Origin: Streptomyces albireticuli
GTDB lineage: Bacteria; Actinomycetota; Actinomycetes; Streptomycetales; Streptomycetaceae
NCBI RefSeq assembly: GCF_002192455.1
Contig: NZ_CP021744.1
Coordinates: 7,402,501 to 7,466,500, forward strand
DNA length: 64,000 nt
Reading direction: 5' to 3'
Position 1 is the stretch's first letter; every line of letters starts with the position of its first letter. The notes beneath the pieces were generated by a model, which was given only the letters and a program-made list of their open reading frames with translations, did no database searches and had not been told where the DNA came from. A program made the position numbers and the translations under genes. This document shows positions 24,355 through 32,631 of this stretch, piece by piece.

Positions 24355-25737
24355 ATGAACGACCGGTTGAGTCTCGGTCCGGACGCCGCACGGCAACTCG
24401 CGACCACCACCAAGACCACCCCGCAGATGCGCGGCATCACCCCCCGCTACCTGCTGCGCGCCCTGCCCTGGGTGGACGTGGAGTCCGGCGTCTTCCGGGT
24501 CAACCGGCGCCGTACGTTCATCCTCGGCGACGACCGCGTCAGCAGCTACCAGGACGGCGACGCCCACCACGTCGTCCCCGAGGACCTGCGCGAGGTGCCC
24601 TACCTCCGCGAGGCCGACGCGGACCTGCTGCGCGAGCTGGCCGGCGCCTTCACCGAGGTCACCTTCGACGCCGGACAGCAGCTGGTCCAGGAGGGCGACC
24701 GGGCCGACCGCCTGTGGGTCCTCGTCCGCGGCCGCGCCGAGAAGCGGACCACCGGGCGCTACGGCGAGGACGCGGTCCTCGAAGTCATCGGCGACGGCCA
24801 GTTCTTCGACCTCGACTCCTGGACGCGCGGCACGCCCCTGCCGTACCGCGTCGGCGCCCTGACCCCCGGCGTCGCCCTCTGCGCCGACCGCGCGGTCCTC
24901 GCCCGCCTGGCCGACCGGGACGAGACCCTGCGCGCGGCCCTGGAGACGTACACCACCGCCGAACGGCCCACGCCCGGCGCCGAGGTGCCGGTCGACCTCG
25001 CCTCCGGGCACGTCGGCGAGCCCGACCTCCCGGGCACCTACGTCGACTACGAGGACGTGCCCCGCGAGTACCACATGAGCCTCGCCCAGACCGTGCTGCG
25101 CGTGCACTCCCGCGTCGCGGACCTCTACAACGAGCCCATCGACCAGACCCGGGCCCAGGCCAACCTCACCGTCCAGGCGCTCCGCGAGCGCCAGGAGTCG
25201 ATGATGCTCAACCACCCGGAGTTCGGCCTCCTCCACAACGTCGCGCCCGGCCAGCGCGTCCAGACCCGCACCGGCTCGCCGACCCCCGACGACCTCGACG
25301 AGCTCCTCGCCAAGGTCTGGAAGCAGCCGTGCTTCTTCGTCGCCCACCCCAAGGCCATCGCCGCCTTCGGCCGCGAATGTACCCGGCGGGGTGTGCCCCC
25401 GGTCATGGACACCCGGTACGGCAGCCCGCTGATCACCTGGCGCGGCGTGCCGCTGCTCCCGTCCGACAAGGTCCGCATATCCGGCCCCGAGGGCGCCGGC
25501 ACCACCGAGATCCTGCTGATGCGGGCCGGTGAGGCCGAGCAGGGCGTCGTCGGCCTGCGGCCCGCCAAGGTGCCGGACGAGATCGAGCCCGGCCTGGCCA
25601 TGCGCAACATGGGCATGGACCAGAAGGGCATCACCTCCTATCTGATGACCGCCTACTTCAACGCCGCGGTCCTGGTCGAGGACGCCGTCGCCGTGCTCCA
25701 GAACGTCGAGGTGTCCAAGTACCATGACTACTCCTGA
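24355..25737 (+). CDS. family 2B encapsulin nanocompartment shell protein with cyclic-nucleotide-binding-like domain
   Basis: A 460-residue HK97-fold shell protein. The N-terminal arm and E-loop region (RQLATTTKTTPQMRGITPRYLL) and the C-terminal P/A-domain parts (VAPGQRVQTRTG, FFVAHPKAIAAFGREC, MDTRYGSPLITWRGVPLLPSDKV) are typical of family 2 encapsulins. A Crp-like cNMP-binding domain is inserted at about residues 75-195 (LAGAFTEVTFDAGQQLVQEGDRADRLWVLVRGRAE), which defines family 2B. It should self-assemble into a protein cage whose cargo is usually encoded next door. The following desulfurase gene overlaps it by 14 bases, so translation is coupled. The strong GAGGAGGA supports ATG 24355. 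Confidence 0.92.
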   Translation: MNDRLSLGPDAARQLATTTKTTPQMRGITPRYLLRALPWVDVESGVFRVNRRRTFILGDDRVSSYQDGDAHHVVPEDLREVPYLREADADLLRELAGAFTEVTFDAGQQLVQEGDRADRLWVLVRGRAEKRTTGRYGEDAVLEVIGDGQFFDLDSWTRGTPLPYRVGALTPGVALCADRAVLARLADRDETLRAALETYTTAERPTPGAEVPVDLASGHVGEPDLPGTYVDYEDVPREYHMSLAQTVLRVHSRVADLYNEPIDQTRAQANLTVQALRERQESMMLNHPEFGLLHNVAPGQRVQTRTGSPTPDDLDELLAKVWKQPCFFVAHPKAIAAFGRECTRRGVPPVMDTRYGSPLITWRGVPLLPSDKVRISGPEGAGTTEILLMRAGEAEQGVVGLRPAKVPDEIEPGLAMRNMGMDQKGITSYLMTAYFNAAVLVEDAVAVLQNVEVSKYHDYS

Positions 25738-26986
25738 CGTCCGGGAGCGCCCGCCCGCGCGCGGCGCGGGCTTCGACCCCGAGCGGGCCCGCCGTGACGT
25801 CCCGATCCTGCACCGCACGGTCAACGGCCACCCGCTCGTCTGGCTCGACAACGGCGCCACCACCCAGAAGCCGCGCCAGGTGATCGAGGCGCTGGCCGGC
25901 TACTACAGCCACTCCAACTCCAACATCCACCGCGGGGCGCACACCCTGGCCCGCGAGGCGACCGAGCTCTACGAAGGCGGCCGCGCCACGGTCGCCGAGT
26001 TCCTCGGCGCCGCCTCGCCGGAGGACATCGTCTTCACCCGCGGCACCACCGAGGCGATCAACCTGGTCGCCCGGACGTGGGGGAGCCGCAACCTCGGCCC
26101 GGGGGACGAGATCCTCGTCTCCTCCCTGGAGCACCACTCCAACATCGTCCCCTGGCAGCTGATCGCCAAGGAACGACGGGCCCGGGTCGTGCCCATCCCG
26201 CTCACGGCCGACGGCGGCATCGACCAGAACGCCTTCGCCGACCTGCTCTCCTGCCGCACCCAACTGGTCGCCGTCAGCCACGCCTCGAACGTCCTGGGCA
26301 CCGTCCCGCCCGTCCGGGAGATGGCGGCGCTGGCCCACCGCTACGGCGCCAAGGTGCTCGTCGACGGCGCCTAGGCGGTCGCCCACTTCCCCGTGGACGT
26401 CCAGGAGCTCGACGTCGACTTCTACGCCATATCCGGGCACAAGCTCTACGCCCCCACGGGCATCGGCGCGCTCTACGGGAAGCCGGAGGCGCTGGCCGGC
26501 ATGCCGCCGTGGCAGGGCGGCGGCAACATGATCGACCAGGTGTCCTTCGAACGCACCACGTACGCGGACGTCCCGCACCTCTTCGAGGCCGGCACCGGGC
26601 ACATCTCCGGCCCCGTCGGCATGAAGGCCGCCATCGACTGGCTGACCTCCTTCGGCCACGAGGCCGTCGCGGCCTACGAGACCGAACTCCTCGGCTACGC
26701 GCAGCGGGCCCTGGCCGGCGTCGAGGGACTGGAGGTGCTGGGCACCGCCCCCGACAAGATCGCCGTACTGACCTTCACGCTCGCGGGCCACGACCCCATG
26801 GAGATCGCCCACTGGCTGGACCAGGACGGCATCGCCGTCCGCGCCGGCCACCACTGCGCCCAGCCCTCGCTGCGCCACTACGGCCGCGCCACCGCCGCGC
26901 GGGCCTCCCTCGCGCTCTACAACACCCGTGAGGAGGTGGACCGCCTGGCGGCGTCCCTGCGCGCGCTCGTGGCGAGCGGCCGCTAG
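25724..26986 (+). pseudogene. SufS-like cysteine desulfurase (encapsulin cargo type) with in-frame amber stop
   Basis: Read through, this is a complete 420-codon class V aminotransferase-fold enzyme that removes sulfur from cysteine with PLP. RGTTEAINLV, HHSN (SLEHHSN), SGHK (Schiff-base Lys240) and AGHHCAQPS (catalytic Cys378) are all intact. TAG at 26372-26374 replaces the codon of the conserved Gln in the DGAQAV motif that contacts PLP (codon 217). One base change (CAG to TAG) explains it, and the frame stays open to 26986. Without readthrough the product lacks both catalytic residues. The ATG lies inside the end of the encapsulin gene. The N-terminal extension is only about 28 residues. 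It may be a recent nonsense mutation, a sequencing error or amber suppression. Confidence 0.85.
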
Positions 26987-27012
26987 CCCGGCGGCCCGGT
27001 CCGCGACCGCCC

Positions 27013-27054
27013 GGGCCCGTCCGTCCCGGCCGCCGTGCCGGGACGGACGGGCCC
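27013..27054. terminator. perfect 17-bp hairpin terminator after the encapsulin operon
   Basis: The arms 27013-27029 and 27038-27054 are exact complements with an 8-base loop. It lies 26 bases after the desulfurase stop. Confidence 0.8.
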
Positions 27055-27357
27055 GCCGCGTCGCGGGAGGCGGCGGAACAGGCGTGGGAGGGCGGAACAG
27101 GGGGAGGAGTCCCACGGATTCATGGACCTGACGGCCCGCCACGGGCCCGCAACAGTGACAGGCACCCGACCCGCAGTGGCAGGATGAGCGCGAGCACGTT
27201 CCGGCGACGGCGGCCGGGCCGCCGGGAGGCAACCCGTGGGGCCTTCAGGGGATTTCGCGGTACTCCCGGTGGTACAGGGAACCATCAGCCGTGTAGGACA
27301 ATCTCGTACACCAGATGCGTACGCGTGTGCGGACAACCCGAAAGCAGGGGGCGGTAA
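27055..27357. other. upstream region of secreted protein gene, no gene seen
   Basis: About 300 bases between the terminator and the start at 27358. The last 100 bases are less GC-rich and contain GTGTAGGACA and TCGTACACCA, which could hold the promoter for the secreted protein gene, but I cannot fix hexamers. The rest shows nothing recognisable. Confidence 0.4.
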
Positions 27358-28455
27358 ATGACTCAGAGAGTGACACAGCGGCGGTTGCCGGGGGTGCGGA
27401 GCGCCGCTGTGGGGTCGGTGCTGGCGTTGGCGGCGGGACTGGCGTTCGTCGCCGGGAGCGCGGGGCCGGCCGCCGCCATACCGGCCGCCGCGGCCGTGAA
27501 GACGTCCGAGGGCTGCGAGGGCGGCGGCACCGCCCGCGACGCGGCGAAGGCCGCGTCCGTGACGGCCGCCACGGCGGCGGCGGACGCCGCCCGCCCCGGT
27601 TCCGCCGCGGTCGGCACCGCCGCCGAGCGGATCTCCTACAGCCTGCCCGCGCAGGCCCCCATCGGCCTGTGGACCGATTCCTCCGTCACCCTGCGGACCC
27701 CCGTCTCCAAGGGCGCCGTCCGCCTCGACGTCACCAGCCGGGGCTTCAGCACCGACTCGCTCGCCGTGCAGCGCTACGTGCCCGAGAGCCACCGCTGGGT
27801 CGACCTGACGACCACCCCGAGCGGCTCCGGCAGCCCGCAGCACGGGGTCCTCACCTTCCCGCTCACCACCTCCGCGAGCGCCGCGAAGCCGCACACCGTC
27901 GCGCTGCGGTTCATGGACCTCGACCGCCCCGGCACCTTCACCGTGACGGCCTCCGTCACCGACGGCAAGGGCCACACCTACCGCGCCCCCGCCCGTACGG
28001 CCACCACGACCCGGCCCGAGGCCTCCGTCAGTGGCTGGCGCTCCGGGACCACGCTCACCCGCGGCGGCCCGGCCGGCGAGTTCACCCTCACCGTCAAGAA
28101 CACCACCGACCGCGCCTACCCGCGGCCGTACGCCTCCTACTTCGCCTACGGCGCCGGCACCGGCCACGCCCTGACCCCCAAGGACATCGACCTCCAGCAG
28201 TACCGCCCCGGCCACGGCTGGGAGCGCGTGCGACTGGTCGCCGGCGGCTGCGACCCCGGCATGAGCGCCACGCTGCGTCCCGCGGTGAACGGCCCGCTCG
28301 CCCCCGGGGCCACCGCCACCTACCGGCTGCGGGTCGCCGTCGCGGGCTCCGCGCCCCGCGACGTCACCGCCGCGGACGCGGGTGTGACGGCGGGCAACGG
28401 CGACCTGTCCTACTTCTCCCAGGAGCTCCCCTTCGCGATCAAGGGAGGGAAGTGA
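27358..28455 (+). CDS. secreted beta-rich protein of unknown function
   Basis: A 365-residue exported protein. A signal peptide spans about residues 1-40 (basic N-terminus, LALAAGLAFVAGSAG, cleavage near AAAIPAAAA). An Ala-rich linker follows to about 95. The mature part looks like two Ig-like beta domains: about 95-220 (SVTLRTPVSKGAVRLDVTS, HTVALRFMDLDRPGTFTVT) and 220-360 (GEFTLTVKNTTDRAYPRPYASYF, ATYRLRVAVAG). Only two cysteines are present in the mature protein (EGCEGG, GGCDPG), so one disulfide is possible. No enzyme motif or anchor is visible; it is probably a secreted surface or matrix protein. Confidence 0.7.
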   Translation: MTQRVTQRRLPGVRSAAVGSVLALAAGLAFVAGSAGPAAAIPAAAAVKTSEGCEGGGTARDAAKAASVTAATAAADAARPGSAAVGTAAERISYSLPAQAPIGLWTDSSVTLRTPVSKGAVRLDVTSRGFSTDSLAVQRYVPESHRWVDLTTTPSGSGSPQHGVLTFPLTTSASAAKPHTVALRFMDLDRPGTFTVTASVTDGKGHTYRAPARTATTTRPEASVSGWRSGTTLTRGGPAGEFTLTVKNTTDRAYPRPYASYFAYGAGTGHALTPKDIDLQQYRPGHGWERVRLVAGGCDPGMSATLRPAVNGPLAPGATATYRLRVAVAGSAPRDVTAADAGVTAGNGDLSYFSQELPFAIKGGK

Positions 28456-28540
28456 ACCGTACCCGGGTGAACCGGATACGGAGGAGTGACACCTGAGGGC
28501 CCGTCCCCTGAGGGACCGTCACCCAGGCGCGCACGCCACC

Positions 28541-28581
28541 GAGCGGGTGGCCCGGCGGAACGTCCGCCGGGCCACCCGCTC
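28541..28581. terminator. perfect 19-bp hairpin with 3-base loop, bidirectional terminator
   Basis: The arms 28541-28559 and 28563-28581 are exact complements around ACG. It lies between the convergent secreted-protein and MBL-hydrolase genes. Confidence 0.82.
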
Positions 28582-28587
28582 GTACGT

Positions 28588-29523
28588 TCAGCGGAGCCCG
28601 TTCAGCTGCCGGTCGAAGGCCGCCCAGCGCTCCACGGCGAACCCGCTCCCCTCGCGCCGAACCTCGGCCGCACCGTGGCCCGCCAGGTGCGCCGGGAACA
28701 CCAGGGACCGGGTGTCCGCGGCCTCCGCCAGGATCCGGCGGCGGGAGCGGACCGCCTGCTCCGGGTCCTCGCTCAGGCAGGGCTCGCAGTCCGGCTCGGC
28801 GAACTGGAGCGGGCTGTGCACCAGGTCGCCGATGAACAGCGCCCGGTCCGTGCCCGAGGCCAGCCGCACCACCGCGGAGCCGGGCGTGTGGCCCGGGGCG
28901 GGCTCCAGCGTGAGGTTCCCGTCGATGCGGTAGCCGTCCTCCCAGAGCTCCGTGAGTCCCTCCCGGTGCACCGGCGCCAGGCTGTCCGCGAACATGTCGC
29001 CGCCGGCCTGCGCCACCGTGATGTCGCCGAGGGTCCCGCGCACGGTGTGGCCGTTGGCCGGGTCCCAGTAGTCGAAGTCGGCCTTGGAGACGAGGTACGT
29101 CGCGTTCGGGAAGGTCGGCACCCACTCGCCGTCCACCAGCCGGGTGTTCCAGCCGACGTGGTCGGAGTGCGCGTGCGTGTTCACGACGACGTCCACGTCC
29201 TCCGGCCGGACGCCGGCGGCGGCCAGCCGGTCCAGGTAGCCCGTCCGCAGATGGGACCAGTCGGGCATGGCCGGCCGGTCCTTGTCGTCGCCGACGCCGG
29301 TGTCGATCAGGATCGTCCGCCCCTCGCTGCGCAGCACCCATGTCTGCACGGCGGCCACGAGGGCGTTCGTCTCCGGATTCCAGAAGTCCGGGGCGAGCCA
29401 GGACTTGTGCTCCTGCCACATCTCCGGAGTGCTGGTGGGAAAGATGGCGGTGGTGGGGGCGATCGGCGCGTGCCATTCCACGACGCGGGTTATCTCTACG
29501 TCGCCCAGAGTGATCGTCTGCAT
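28588..29523 (-). CDS. MBL-fold metallo-hydrolase
   Basis: A 311-residue metallo-beta-lactamase-fold hydrolase. The metal-binding motif THAHSDHVGW (HxHxDH) is near residue 115, with later ligands in PAPGHTPGSAV (His) and FIGDLVHSP (Asp) and a final His in VFPAHLAG. There is no signal peptide. Sequence places it in the broad quorum-quenching lactonase/organophosphate hydrolase-like group, but the substrate is unknown. The start at 29523 lacks a clear Shine-Dalgarno. It is divergent from an AraC regulator, so it is probably that regulator's target. Confidence 0.88.
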   Translation of the reverse strand: MQTITLGDVEITRVVEWHAPIAPTTAIFPTSTPEMWQEHKSWLAPDFWNPETNALVAAVQTWVLRSEGRTILIDTGVGDDKDRPAMPDWSHLRTGYLDRLAAAGVRPEDVDVVVNTHAHSDHVGWNTRLVDGEWVPTFPNATYLVSKADFDYWDPANGHTVRGTLGDITVAQAGGDMFADSLAPVHREGLTELWEDGYRIDGNLTLEPAPGHTPGSAVVRLASGTDRALFIGDLVHSPLQFAEPDCEPCLSEDPEQAVRSRRRILAEAADTRSLVFPAHLAGHGAAEVRREGSGFAVERWAAFDRQLNGLR

Positions 29524-29628
29524 GAACAAGACGCTAGGCAACGGCGGCGGAACGGCCAATAGCCAGAAGTGCCCTGTCTTTGCGTCATCGTCTCACCGGG
29601 AGCGGAGCCGGGGCCGTTTCCGGACCGG

Positions 29629-29668
29629 TTCCGGAGCGGTCCGGAATCTATCCGGAACCGCTCCGGAA
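29629..29668. promoter_or_regulatory. long inverted repeat built from TCCGGA elements between divergent genes
   Basis: The arms TTCCGGAGCGGT (29629-29640) and its complement (29657-29668) enclose an inner CCGGA/TCCGG pair with a 5-base loop, giving 17 bp with one bulge. A further TTTCCGGACC lies just left. The site sits between the MBL hydrolase and AraC genes and is a candidate operator for the AraC protein, though a hairpin role is possible. Confidence 0.5.
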
Positions 29669-29770
29669 TCGGGCCGGGACCCCTTACCGGGGCCCCGCCG
29701 GAACCGGCCGACGGGCCGGCGGCCCCCGCCCCGGATCCGTCCCGCCCGCCGTCGTACGCATACTCGACAC

Positions 29771-30679
29771 ATGGACGTACTCAGCGATGCCCTGGCCGCA
29801 CTGCGCACCGGTCGCCCCTTCGCCGCCCTGACCGAACGTCAGGGGGACTGGCGCGTCGACCTGGAGCCCTTCGCCGGCGCGGGGTTCCACGTCGTCCTGG
29901 AGGGAAGCTGCGAACTGCTGCCCGGCGACGGCGGGGAGCCGGTGCGGCTCGGCCCGGGTGACGCGGTGTTCCTGCCGCACGGCAGCGCCCACACGCTCAC
30001 CGCCTCCGGGACGCCGGACGGCGCGCCCCCGCCGGCCGTGCTGGTGTGCGGCGCCTACCAGCTGGACCGGGCCCGTGCCCACCCGCTGCTGGCCGACTTC
30101 CCCCGGGTCGTACACCTGCCCGCGGACTCCGGCCGGCACCCCTCGGTGCACGCGACCGTCGCCCTCCTCGCCGGCGAACTGCGGTCGCCCGGGGCGGGCA
30201 CCGACCTCACGCTGCCCGCGCTCCTGGAGCTGTTCCTGGTCTATCTGATACGCGCCTGGTACGAGGAGCGGACCGCCCTGCCCGGCACCGGCTGGTGCAA
30301 GTCCCTGACCGATCCGGCGGTGGGCGCCGCCCTGCGCGCGCTGCACGCCGACCCGGCGCGGGCCTGGACGGTGGCCGGGCTCGCCGACCGGGCGGGGATG
30401 TCCCGCGCCGCGTTCGCCCGGCGGTTCACCGCCCTGGTCGGCAGGCCGCCGCTGACGTACCTCACCTGGTGGCGGCTGACCCTGGCGGCCAGCATCCTGC
30501 GGGAGTCCGACGCGCCGCTCGCCACCGTCGCGCAGCGCATCGGCTACACGTCGCAGTTCGCCTTCGCGCACGCCTTCAAGCGCGCGTACGGCATCCCGGC
30601 CGGCCGCTACCGGCACGAGCGGCGCGACGGCGACGACCCCGCCGGCGACCGGGTGAAGGTCACCGCGGCGGCCGGCTGA
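29771..30679 (+). CDS. AraC-family transcriptional regulator (cupin-type sensor)
   Basis: A 302-residue regulator. The N-terminal cupin-like sensor (about 20-110: FHVVLEGSCELLP, VRLGPGDAVFLPHGSAHTL) is followed by the AraC DNA-binding domain (about 195-295) with two helix-turn-helix units: WTVAGLADRAGMSRAAFARRF and PLATVAQRIGYTSQFAFAHAFKR, then the GIPAGRYR signature. This is the AraC subgroup that commonly controls divergent dehydrogenase or hydrolase genes. Its likely target is the divergent MBL hydrolase. The TCCGGA inverted repeat in the 247-base intergenic region is a candidate site. Confidence 0.9.
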   Translation: MDVLSDALAALRTGRPFAALTERQGDWRVDLEPFAGAGFHVVLEGSCELLPGDGGEPVRLGPGDAVFLPHGSAHTLTASGTPDGAPPPAVLVCGAYQLDRARAHPLLADFPRVVHLPADSGRHPSVHATVALLAGELRSPGAGTDLTLPALLELFLVYLIRAWYEERTALPGTGWCKSLTDPAVGAALRALHADPARAWTVAGLADRAGMSRAAFARRFTALVGRPPLTYLTWWRLTLAASILRESDAPLATVAQRIGYTSQFAFAHAFKRAYGIPAGRYRHERRDGDDPAGDRVKVTAAAG

Positions 30680-30744
30680 GCGGGCGAGGGCGTCCGGGTG
30701 CTCCCGCCGAGTCGACGGGCCACCCGAGACCCGGAAGGAGGTGC

Positions 30745-30850
30745 ATCCAAGGCTCGGCGGGCTTGATGGCGATATATCTAAAGGTCTTCCGGGTTAATTG
30801 CCTGGCCTATCAAAGGCTTGCTCATTCCATTTCGGGCGTATCCAAGGTTT
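30745..30850. repeat. four spaced copies of an ATCnAAGG(C/T) motif in an A/T-rich island
   Basis: Copies start at 30745 (ATCCAAGGCT), 30776 (ATCTAAAGGTCT), 30809 (ATCAAAGGCTT) and 30840 (ATCCAAGGTTT). The spacing is 31, 33 and 31 bp, about three helical turns each. The island lies downstream of both flanking convergent genes, so it is not an ordinary promoter. An AAGGAGGTG sequence at 30735-30743 and an open frame of 31 codons from ATG 30766 to TGA 30859-30861 overlap it, but their spacing (22 bases) is poor for translation. Confidence 0.45.
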
Positions 30851-30874
30851 ACCGGTCCTGAATAGGGAGTGCCC

Positions 30875-30916
30875 GGCTCCGGCGGCCGGGCGGCCGGGCG
30901 CCCGGCCGCCGGAGCC
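30875..30916. terminator. perfect 18-bp hairpin terminator
   Basis: The arms 30875-30892 and 30899-30916 are exact complements around a 6-base loop, immediately after the stop of the PP2C gene on the minus strand. Confidence 0.78.
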
Positions 30917-30921
30917 CGCCC

Positions 30922-32016
30922 TCACGCCTCCTTGCGGACCGCCAGCAGCGCCGCGTCGTCGGACAGCGCCCCGCCCGCGTAGGCCAGCAGATCCGCCACC
31001 ACGTGGCCGAGCAGGGCCTCCGGGGCCGTCTCCGGCATCCCCGCCAGCCGCTCGGCCAGCGGGTAGAAGACGCCGCCCGCGTCGCGGGCCTCCGTGACGC
31101 CGTCGGTGTACAGGAGCAGGAGATCGCCCCGCTCGAAGGCGAACGTCCGGCGGTGGTAGACGTCGCCGACCAGCTCCAGCAGGGCCAGCGGCGGCTGCGG
31201 TACGGGCGTCTCCACCTCCGTCACCCGGCCGTCGCGCAGGAGCAGCGGCGGCAGGTGTCCGCAGTTGACCATCTCGGCCGGGCCGCCGTCCTCCGGCACC
31301 CCGATCAGGACGGCGGTCACGAACTCCTCACGCGGCCGGCGCCGCCCCATGGCGGCGTCGAGCCGGCCGGCCACCGTGGCCAGGTCGGCCTCGACGTGGG
31401 CGGCCTCCCGGAAGGTGCCGAGCACGTCGGCCGCGGTGGCGATCGCGTCCAGGCCTTTGCCCCGCACGTCGCCGACGAGGAGCCGGGTGCCGTACGGGGT
31501 CGCCAGCGCCTCGTACAGATCCCCGCCGACCCGGGCGTCCGCCGCCGCGGCCATGTACCGCACGGCCGTCCGCAGCCCGCCGACCCGCTCCGGCGGCGGG
31601 CGCAGCAGGGTGTCCTGCGCCGCCTCCGCCACGGAGCGGGACTGGAGCAGCTCCCGCTCCCGGGTCGCGACCAGGACGACGTTCGCGGTGCTCACGCAGG
31701 TGACGGCGAGCACCGCGAAGCCGGAGGTCAGGTGGACGGCCAGGGGGACCTGGCTGTCGGAGAACGCGAGCAGCGGGACGATCAGCAAGGTGGCTGCCAG
31801 CCCGGTGACCAGGGGCACCCTGGCGCGCCGGGTGCCGACGCTGGCGAGCACCGGCGCGGTGGCGAGGACGGGGGAGAGGGTGACGTCGGGGTTGGACGCG
31901 AGGTCCGTCACGACGGCGAGGGCGAGCAGCGCGTAGCCGGCGGTGACGAGCCGGCGCGCGCGGCGGGGGAGACGGGGCGTCCTGGGCGGCCCGTTCCGGC
32001 CTGGCGGGTGCTTCAT
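30922..32016 (-). CDS. membrane-anchored SpoIIE-type PP2C phosphatase
   Basis: A 364-residue protein with about four membrane helices in residues 25-118 and a C-terminal PPM/PP2C-type phosphatase domain (about 150-360). The metal-binding aspartates are visible as Asp166 in VGGDLYE and Asp183 in VGDVRGKG, with LLLYTDGVTEARD and DDAALLAV completing the active site. Such phosphatases usually dephosphorylate anti-sigma-factor antagonists and so tune sigma-factor activity. No antagonist or anti-sigma gene is adjacent. The start at 32016 gives the membrane domain directly after a basic N-terminus. The upstream region has repeated ATCTaT-TAGGTGC elements. Confidence 0.88.
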   Translation of the reverse strand: MKHPPGRNGPPRTPRLPRRARRLVTAGYALLALAVVTDLASNPDVTLSPVLATAPVLASVGTRRARVPLVTGLAATLLIVPLLAFSDSQVPLAVHLTSGFAVLAVTCVSTANVVLVATRERELLQSRSVAEAAQDTLLRPPPERVGGLRTAVRYMAAAADARVGGDLYEALATPYGTRLLVGDVRGKGLDAIATAADVLGTFREAAHVEADLATVAGRLDAAMGRRRPREEFVTAVLIGVPEDGGPAEMVNCGHLPPLLLRDGRVTEVETPVPQPPLALLELVGDVYHRRTFAFERGDLLLLYTDGVTEARDAGGVFYPLAERLAGMPETAPEALLGHVVADLLAYAGGALSDDAALLAVRKEA

Positions 32017-32091
32017 GATTGCCGTCCACCATAAGGAGCGCCGTCCCGCGACGGGCGGCGACAGGGCCGCACGGCATTCGATGTAAAGGGC

Positions 32092-32150
32092 ATCTATGGA
32101 TTCGACGCCTGGACGATCTCTGTAGGTGCGCGGAGCATCTATATAGGTGC
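32092..32150. repeat. repeats of ATCT(A/C)T(A/G)TAGGTGC upstream of the PP2C gene
   Basis: ATCTCTGTAGGTGC (32116-32129) and ATCTATATAGGTGC (32137-32150) are 21 bp apart, two helical turns. A half copy ATCTATGGA lies at 32092. The last copy with its flank, GCATCTATATAGGTGC, is nearly palindromic. The region is A/T-rich and lies 76-134 bases upstream of the PP2C start, so these are plausible operator sites. Confidence 0.45.
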
Positions 32151-32631
32151 ATTGAGAATCGACATCGCTCTCTCCCCGGAAAAAGCCCCACCGAAACACT
32201 TACCGGCGGTTCGCTAGCGTGAGTGCCCGGTAATGTCAATATTCCGTAAACTCTTGACGGCTTCCTTGCGAGCCTCTCACTATTCACCGCATGGACTTGT
32301 CCGACAGGCGGCGGAGCACCGCGGCGCGAGAGCGCCAGGGAAACGGTGCCCACCCCTGCCGTGGGGCGCTGGTGCGCCACGGCAGGCCTGTCAGCCGTAC
32401 GGGAGGCACGGTCCCCCAGCCGCGCTTAAGCGGTGAAGGGGCCGGCCGGTAGTTCCCGGTCTCCGTTTCGCGGCGGCGCGACCTCGTCGAGGCGCGCCGT
32501 GGCACCGGGACGTCCCGTCGGTCCACCAGTCCACACTTCCCGAACCCACCCGGCAGCCGGCGTCGCCAGCCGGATCTGAGCCCCGGGCGGGATCGGTCCT
32601 GCTCCCCCCTCCAGCGAAGGCGAACACATAC
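32151..32631. other. long leader region of the amino-acid permease, no gene seen
   Basis: About 480 bases before the permease start. The first 130 bases are relatively A/T-rich (AATGTCAATATTCCGTAAACTCTTGACGGC), where TTGACG at about 32263 could be a -35 element. A hairpin of GCCGT and ACGGC arms occurs near 32360-32388. The leader would then be over 300 bases long. I looked for a known riboswitch pattern and did not find one. No protein gene is convincing here. Confidence 0.4.

Noticed and set aside
26372..26374. Pyrrolysine or selenocysteine recoding at the amber codon of the desulfurase
   Set aside because: Selenocysteine uses TGA, and pyrrolysine machinery is not expected in streptomycetes; the replaced residue is Gln, which fits a simple CAG-to-TAG change.
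30766..30861. A 31-codon gene in the A/T-rich island
   Set aside because: The strong Shine-Dalgarno-like sequence is 22 bases from the ATG, there is no recognisable peptide feature, and codon use is unlike the genome; kept only as a note in the repeat entry.
32151..32631. A riboswitch in the long leader of the amino-acid permease
   Set aside because: I could form only one modest hairpin and found no conserved core of a known class.
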